NCBI RefSeq assembly: GCF_007747995.1
Contig: NZ_CP036276.1
Span: 440,001-504,000, forward strand
Direction: 5' to 3'
DNA length: 64,000 nt
Source: Symmachiella dynata
Lineage (GTDB): Bacteria; Planctomycetota; Planctomycetia; Planctomycetales; Planctomycetaceae
Position 1 is the stretch's first letter; each line of letters starts with the position of its first letter. The notes beneath the pieces are model-generated. The model saw only the letters and a program-made list of their open reading frames with translations, made no database searches and was not told the DNA's origin. Below, piece after piece: positions 63,554 to 64,000 of the stretch. Made by a program: the position numbers and the translations under genes.

Positions 63554-64000
63554 GTGGAGGAAGCGGAACTCATTTCCATCGTGGTTCCTATGTACAACGA
63601 GGAAGGCAACGTCCGCCCGTTGTACGAGGCGATCGTCAAAGAATTCGACGAACTGTGGTGCACGTTCGAGTTGATCTTCGTCGACGACGGCAGTAGTGAC
63701 GAATCCGTGGCAACTGTCAAAAAGCTGCATGACACGGACGCGCGAGTCAAATTGGTGCGCCTGTCACGGAACTTCGGCCATCAAGTGGCGCTGACTGCAG
63801 GGTTGGAAGCCGCGCGGGGGGCGGCCGTCGTCATGATGGACGGCGACTTGCAACACCCACCGGCGCTGATTCCCGACATGATCGCCCGTTGGAAGGAAGG
63901 CTACGACATCGTCTATACGGTGCGTGAAGAGACCGAAGGCGCGGGTTTCATGAAACGTTTCACAGCCGCCGGTTTCTATGGGTTGATCAATCGTTTGGTC
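63554..64000 (+). CDS. GT2-type glycosyltransferase, cut by the window end (N-terminal 149 codons)
   Basis: GTG 63554, with AGGG eight bases upstream, opens MEEAELISIVVPMYNEEGNV. The DPM1/GtrB-like GT2 pattern follows (VDDGSSDESVATVKKLH, FGHQVALTAGLEAARG, MMDGDLQHPPALIPDMIARW, with the DGDLQ metal motif). The frame is open to the last base, with about half of a typical 310-330-aa protein present. The likely product is a polyprenyl-phosphate glycosyltransferase that charges lipid carrier with one sugar. Confidence 0.82.
   Translation, partial: MEEAELISIVVPMYNEEGNVRPLYEAIVKEFDELWCTFELIFVDDGSSDESVATVKKLHDTDARVKLVRLSRNFGHQVALTAGLEAARGAAVVMMDGDLQHPPALIPDMIARWKEGYDIVYTVREETEGAGFMKRFTAAGFYGLINRLV

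Overview
The window reads as a chromosomal segment of a planctomycete (Planctomycetota). This is inferred from gene content and not proven by a marker gene. The signs are two BlaI/M56 sensor-repressor pairs, a di-haem cytochrome c peroxidase-like protein, an FHA-GAF-PP2C phosphatase, squalene-cyclase-like repeat and parallel beta-helix secreted proteins, an exosortase with EpsI and a tyrosine autokinase, moderate GC content, few strong Shine-Dalgarno sites, and many GTG/TTG starts. No rRNA, tRNA, CRISPR array, transposase or phage gene was seen.

Region 1 (1-12.7 kb) is a mosaic of single genes. It holds the tail of a membrane protein, a 472-aa membrane protein followed by two tandemly duplicated secreted proteins, a di-haem peroxidase-like protein, a SUKH (SMI1/KNR4) protein, a DUF3634-like protein, a HisA-like TIM barrel, RNase D, an isocitrate lyase/PEP mutase family enzyme, ThyX, a DJ-1/PfpI protein and a LysR regulator. 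A family of 34-36 bp palindromic repeats flanks the RNase D gene.

Region 2 (12.9-24.7 kb) is core metabolism and signalling. It has gltB-gltD (glutamate synthase), a flavodoxin-fold FMN reductase that overlaps gltD tail to tail, ilvD, a YheT-type hydrolase and an FHA-GAF-PP2C phosphatase.

Region 3 (24.7-31 kb) is accessory DNA. A 55-bp repeat pair brackets a truncated reading frame translationally coupled to a small unknown gene. A DUF7691-like gene, a beta-helix secreted protein and a lipoprotein beta-carbonic anhydrase follow. Next come a YcxB-like membrane protein bracketed by two 88-bp palindromic repeats and a secreted prenyltransferase/squalene-oxidase repeat protein.

Region 4 (31-37.7 kb) holds two divergent BlaI-M56 (BlaR1-like) systems. 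The leftward operon is blaI, M56 peptidase and a membrane-anchored coiled-coil protein, each overlapping the next, and it ends in a good intrinsic terminator. The rightward operon is blaI and an M56 peptidase whose sensor part is replaced by three secretin-N/STN-like repeats. Each operon has its own promoter and inverted-repeat operator, and the two operator types differ in sequence.

Region 5 (38.6 kb to the end) is a large rightward exosortase-associated exopolysaccharide locus. It contains the exosortase, a Wzc-like tyrosine autokinase, EpsI, a polysaccharide deacetylase, four GT4 glycosyltransferases, a Wzx flippase, a methyltransferase, WecB, a Wzy/WaaL-like polymerase and a heparinase II/III protein. 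An asparagine-synthase-type amidotransferase, three GT2 enzymes (the last cut by the window end), a FemAB-like acyltransferase and a second deacetylase complete it. Together these would make UDP-ManNAc-containing repeat units, decorate, flip, polymerise and export them. A 71-residue coiled-coil segment is shared between the Region 4 coiled-coil protein and the tyrosine autokinase, which links the sensor region to the polysaccharide locus by sequence.
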